From contig JAAVDB010000006.1 in assembly GCA_014802015.1 (NCBI GenBank), forward strand, positions 1 through 44,543: a DNA stretch of 44,543 nucleotides. Direction: 5' to 3'. The notes under the pieces are model-generated. The model did not search any database, was not told the origin of the DNA, and saw nothing but the letters and a program-made list of their open reading frames with translations. The position numbers and the translations under genes are program-made. This document shows, one piece after another, positions 43,223-44,543 of the stretch (position 1 is its first letter; each line of letters begins with the position of its first letter). This DNA comes from Bacteroides sp. (GTDB lineage: Bacteria; Bacteroidota; Bacteroidia; Bacteroidales; Muribaculaceae).

Positions 43223-44543
43223 ATGAAATACCTCAACCGACTCTCAACAACACTCCTCGCAGGAACGTTAGGAATACTGACTATGAACGCTGCCGAAGGA
43301 ATAGAAATAAACCATCTCGGGACCAACAATACACTTGTCCGCGTCTCAGACGACTCACGTTATCTGCTCCTACCCGTCGAGGACAGTGCAGAGGATGCGA
43401 CCGTCAACATCCTCAAAAACGGCAAAAAAGAAAAGACCATCGCCGTCCGGCTCGCACGCAATAAAGTGGATCAGTATTTCCCGCTTGACCTCACAGAATT
43501 TGCCGACGGTGAAATCGTTCTTAACGTAATCTCCCCACAGGGGCGTTCATCCGTCAGGGAAGCGAAAGAGGATGCCTGCTGGAAATCCATAAAGGTCAGC
43601 AACACTTTTGACTCGACCAATGTCGAGAAATACCGTCCGGCATTCCACCACACCCCCGTCATCGGATGGATGAACGACCCCAACGGTATGTTCTACAAGG
43701 ATGGTGTCTGGCACCTCTATTATCAGCACAACCCATACGGCTCAAAGTGGCAGAATCTCTCTTGGGGACACTCCACTTCGACCGACCTCATCAACTGGAT
43801 ACCTGAGCCTGAGGCACTCGAACCCAACGGCCTTGGTATGGTCTTCTCAGGAAGCTGTGCAATCGACAAGGATAACACGGCAGGTTTCGGCGACAATGCA
43901 GTAGTCGGTCTCTACACCTCTGCCGACGCAACCCAGCAGCAGAGCCTCGTCTGGAGTACCGACAACGGAAAAACGCTCAATTTTTATCCCGGAAACCCGG
44001 TGATTATCCGCGAGACCGAGGCACGCGACCCCAATATGTTCTTCCATGCCCCGACAGGAGAGTGGGTGCTGCTCCTTGCCCACGCACTTGACCACGAAAT
44101 GCTCATCTATACCTCGCCCGACATGAAGAACTGGACCGAGCAGAGTCGTTTCGGCAAAGGTCTCGGCGCACAGGACGGTGTGTGGGAATGTCCTGATCTG
44201 TTCCAGCTTCCTGTCAACGGAACCGACGAGAAGAAGTGGGTGCTTATCTGCAACCTCAATCCCGGCGGAGTGTTCGGCGGAAGCGCGACCCAGTATTTTG
44301 TCGGTGACTTCGACGGCAAGACCTTTACGGTCGATACCCCCGCCTCAGGAATCGTCCAGACCAAATGGATGGACTTCGGCAAGGATCACTACGCAACCGT
44401 GTCATGGAGCGATGCACCGGATGACCGCCGCGTGGTCATCGGCTGGATGAGCAACTGGCAGTATGCAGCCGAGGTCCCGACCAAACAGTTCAGAAGCGCC
44501 AACACTCTTCCCCGCGACATCTCGCTTTTCCGTGGAGACGACG
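43223..44543 (+). CDS. GH32 fructan hydrolase with N-terminal DUF4980-type domain, 3' end outside window
   Basis: The frame from the ATG at 43223 stays open to the window end (440 codons visible). A signal peptide (about 1-23, MKYLNRLSTTLLAGTLGILTMNA) is followed by an N-terminal beta domain (about 25-130), as in Bacteroides GH32 enzymes that carry DUF4980. The catalytic propeller follows: canonical WMNDPNG (149-155, nucleophile D152), FSGSCAID, ETEARDPNMF (264-273), and acid/base E322 in WECPDLF. All three GH32 catalytic acids are intact, unlike the motif variant at 33507. It should release fructose or fructo-oligosaccharides from fructans or sucrose. It is divergent from the regulator gene and shares the candidate operator with susC. 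Confidence 0.93.
   Translation, partial: MKYLNRLSTTLLAGTLGILTMNAAEGIEINHLGTNNTLVRVSDDSRYLLLPVEDSAEDATVNILKNGKKEKTIAVRLARNKVDQYFPLDLTEFADGEIVLNVISPQGRSSVREAKEDACWKSIKVSNTFDSTNVEKYRPAFHHTPVIGWMNDPNGMFYKDGVWHLYYQHNPYGSKWQNLSWGHSTSTDLINWIPEPEALEPNGLGMVFSGSCAIDKDNTAGFGDNAVVGLYTSADATQQQSLVWSTDNGKTLNFYPGNPVIIRETEARDPNMFFHAPTGEWVLLLAHALDHEMLIYTSPDMKNWTEQSRFGKGLGAQDGVWECPDLFQLPVNGTDEKKWVLICNLNPGGVFGGSATQYFVGDFDGKTFTVDTPASGIVQTKWMDFGKDHYATVSWSDAPDDRRVVIGWMSNWQYAAEVPTKQFRSANTLPRDISLFRGDD

Noticed and set aside
1..44543. CRISPR arrays, tRNA/rRNA genes, complete insertion sequences
   Set aside because: No regularly spaced direct repeats, no cloverleaf ending in a CCA-type acceptor, no transposase frame and no terminal inverted repeat pair were found by eye.

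Overview
The window looks like a gut-type Bacteroidales chromosome. The evidence is two SusC/SusD loci, a periplasmic-sensor hybrid two-component regulator, an ECF sigma/FecR pair, a T9SS-like C-terminal tail, and promoters of the Bacteroidetes form TTTG-N20-22-TAnnTTTG. The protein style would suit Muribaculaceae, but that placement is an impression and no marker gene is present.

Region 1 (1-4.5 kb) is a patchwork of small genes: the 5' part of an SMR-family transporter, a broken micro-ORF, an unrecognised 192-aa protein, a stand-alone amino-acid adenylation domain coupled to a GNAT acetyltransferase, a truncated esterase whose end runs into an antisense 2[4Fe-4S] ferredoxin, and an AraC-family regulator.

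Region 2 (4.8-33.4 kb) is a large ECF-sigma-controlled carbohydrate locus. A secreted beta-helix protein with a T9SS-like tail stands alone. Next come an ECF sigma factor and a FecR-type anti-sigma factor. About 25 kb of tightly packed same-strand genes follow: a DUF4874/DUF4832 protein, SusC with an N-terminal STN domain, SusD, a SusE-like lipoprotein, a second DUF4874/DUF4832 lipoprotein, a FAD-dependent oxidoreductase with a carbohydrate-binding-like N-terminus, a GH36-like enzyme, a CE7-like esterase, GH2, an SGNH-GH3 fusion, GH3-PA14 and a second GH2. I see no internal terminator, and several genes overlap by ATGA, so one very long operon is likely. The beta-helix gene and the anti-sigma gene carry nearly identical promoter-like elements with the same spacing (AACCTAAAGA ... 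CCGCGTC-N4-ATTATAG-N-AACG). This suggests that the ECF factor drives both units. The substrate is not evident. It is probably an acetylated or mixed-linkage glycan or glycoside, and no standard endo-hydrolase is encoded.

Region 3 (33.5-44.5 kb) converges on region 2 across a perfect 19-bp hairpin and is a GH32 (fructan-type) utilisation locus. On the minus strand lie the hybrid two-component regulator, SusC, SusD and a GH32 enzyme. Divergently, on the plus strand, a second GH32 enzyme runs off the window end. The susC promoter and the divergent GH32 promoter share a 16-base element, GCAACATAArTrATAT, exactly 36 nt upstream of a perfect TAnnTTTG box. The regulator's own promoter has the core of that element 10 nt closer. 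This is the best candidate operator of the hybrid regulator.

No rRNA, tRNA, CRISPR array, complete insertion sequence or recognised riboswitch was seen.
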